Source of the DNA: Nitrospirae bacterium YQR-1
GTDB taxonomy: Bacteria > Nitrospirota > Thermodesulfovibrionia > Thermodesulfovibrionales > Magnetobacteriaceae
Reading direction: 5' to 3'
DNA: 64,000 bases
Assembly: GCA_039908095.1 (NCBI GenBank)
Contig: JAMOBJ010000002.1
Coordinates: 149,331 to 213,330 of the forward strand
The notes under the pieces were generated by a model. It was not told the DNA's origin. It worked only from the letters and a program-made list of their open reading frames with translations, and searched no databases. Each line of letters starts with the position of its first letter. Position 1 is the first letter of the stretch. Positions 63,341 to 64,000 of the stretch are shown piece by piece. Both the position numbers and the translations under genes were made by a program.

Positions 63341-63568
63341 ATGTATATGTTAACATTTGTCAATACCACTTGGGAATGTCCATTGGGATTATCAATTATC
63401 AGATGAAATTTACTCCCTATGCCTAAACCACGAACCACTCCCCACCTTCCTCCTTAAGCGTGATGTATAAACAAAGGTCCATGTTTCTAATTTGCCGTTT
63501 ATTGATTGCAAAACAACATAACAGCCTCTTTTTTTATCATTTTCTAACTCATAACCTTACCCCCCTTG

Positions 63569-63994
63569 TTACCTCTCAAACTTAACATCTTCCATCGCAA
63601 TAGTAAACTTGTAGTCACCCAGTGTGGCTACAATACCGTCGGGATACCATATACCGCCTACCCACCGCACATCCTCATAAACTATATGCAAAGTGGCGTC
63701 TCCCGATAAATAGATAAATTGTTCAATCGGCTTTAACGATTCTTTATCTAAAATCATATCCTGACGCGGCTGCTTTATTACCAGTTGTTTGCCACTGTTT
63801 ATCACATTTTTTACGTTATTGTTCCACCAAAAAAGCCCTTCCTTTATACAAAGAGATATTAAATGCCCATCCTGAGGTTTTAATTTAAGAGTGTTGTAAA
63901 ACCTCCCATCATACTCGCCGAATTCCCCAACAGGTATCCCTAACGAAAACACCTTCACCTCATATCCATTAGGCGATAATTTCATTGACGCCAT
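63569..63994 (-). CDS. Hypothetical protein, possibly incomplete at the window edge
   Basis: At least 141 residues with a mostly beta pattern (EVKVFSLGIPVGEFGEYDGR, FIYLSGDATLHIVYEDVRWV). The first ATG in the window is at 63994 and a second at 63985, but the frame may start beyond the right edge. No signal peptide, membrane helix or known motif is seen. Function unknown. Confidence 0.5.
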   Translation of the reverse strand: MASMKLSPNGYEVKVFSLGIPVGEFGEYDGRFYNTLKLKPQDGHLISLCIKEGLFWWNNNVKNVINSGKQLVIKQPRQDMILDKESLKPIEQFIYLSGDATLHIVYEDVRWVGGIWYPDGIVATLGDYKFTIAMEDVKFER

Positions 63995-64000
63995 GCCGGA

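Overview
The window reads as chromosome of a Gram-negative anaerobe that respires sulfite or sulfate. The best guess is a Nitrospirota member of the Thermodesulfovibrionia/Magnetobacterium type. The basis is reductive-type dsrABD, pyruvate:ferredoxin oxidoreductase, AMP-forming acetyl-CoA synthetase, the anaerobic (Cbi) cobalamin route, an energy-converting hydrogenase-related operon, an outer-membrane porin and an LPS-type sugar operon. Phylum placement is inference from gene content; no rRNA or magnetosome gene is present.

Layout. 1-4.5 kb (minus): DUF2148 protein (cut by the window edge), ChrB-like protein, and the dissimilatory sulfite reductase operon dsrA-dsrB-dsrD. 4.8-13.3 kb (plus): smc, a two-gene P-loop ATPase/TPR system whose TPR gene holds five almost identical 120-bp repeats, a B12-binding radical SAM protein and a YkgJ-type cysteine-cluster protein. 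13.7-20 kb (plus): acs, a PAS-GAF-GGDEF-EAL protein with a probable 5' frameshift and a degenerate EAL domain, and a TgpA-like transglutaminase. 20-31 kb (minus): porin, glnK-amtB, a 1201-residue alpha-glucan water dikinase, a HAMP-like membrane protein, a TMEM165/GDT1 cation exporter and ilvB-ilvH. 31.4-32.2 kb: a Uma2 protein and IS21-like debris.

32.2-36 kb (plus): rpmI-rplT-pheS-pheT. pheS appears to begin at ATT and PheT lacks its usual tRNA-binding (B2) domain. 36-38 kb: a 59-aa conserved-looking protein, a CheV-like CheW-REC protein and an HPt protein. 38-43.4 kb: an ABC-2 exporter and cbiL, cbiD and cbiE, with a minus-strand Clp-fold serine protease pair inserted among the cbi genes. 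43.5-47.2 kb: a three-gene Ehr-like complex (antiporter-like subunit, NuoCD-like large subunit without Ni-Fe cysteines, ferredoxin-NuoB fusion). 47.2-49.4 kb: a decayed, AT-rich island next to tRNA-Ser(CGA), which itself overlaps tadA. 50.2-53.8 kb: pyruvate:ferredoxin oxidoreductase. 54-62.4 kb: HD-domain protein, msbA-like exporter, rmlACBD, glf and a galE-like epimerase (surface polysaccharide). 62.7-63.3 kb: a HigBA-type toxin-antitoxin pair. The window ends in an unrecognised minus-strand gene.

Two intergenic repeat families run through the window. Family 1 is a MITE-like element of about 140 bp with ends ATACCAAGTTGCA and an internal G/C-rich hairpin; there are two full copies, one composite and six fragments. 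It sits between glnK and amtB, in front of acs, and over the starts or ends of several ORFs. Family 2 is a roughly 70-bp double-hairpin repeat found twice, each time at an operon boundary where it probably acts as a terminator.

The strongest candidates for something undescribed are the ATPase/TPR pair, the minimal non-[NiFe] Ehr-like operon, the protease insertion in the cobalamin genes, and the ATT-start pheS with a B2-less PheT.
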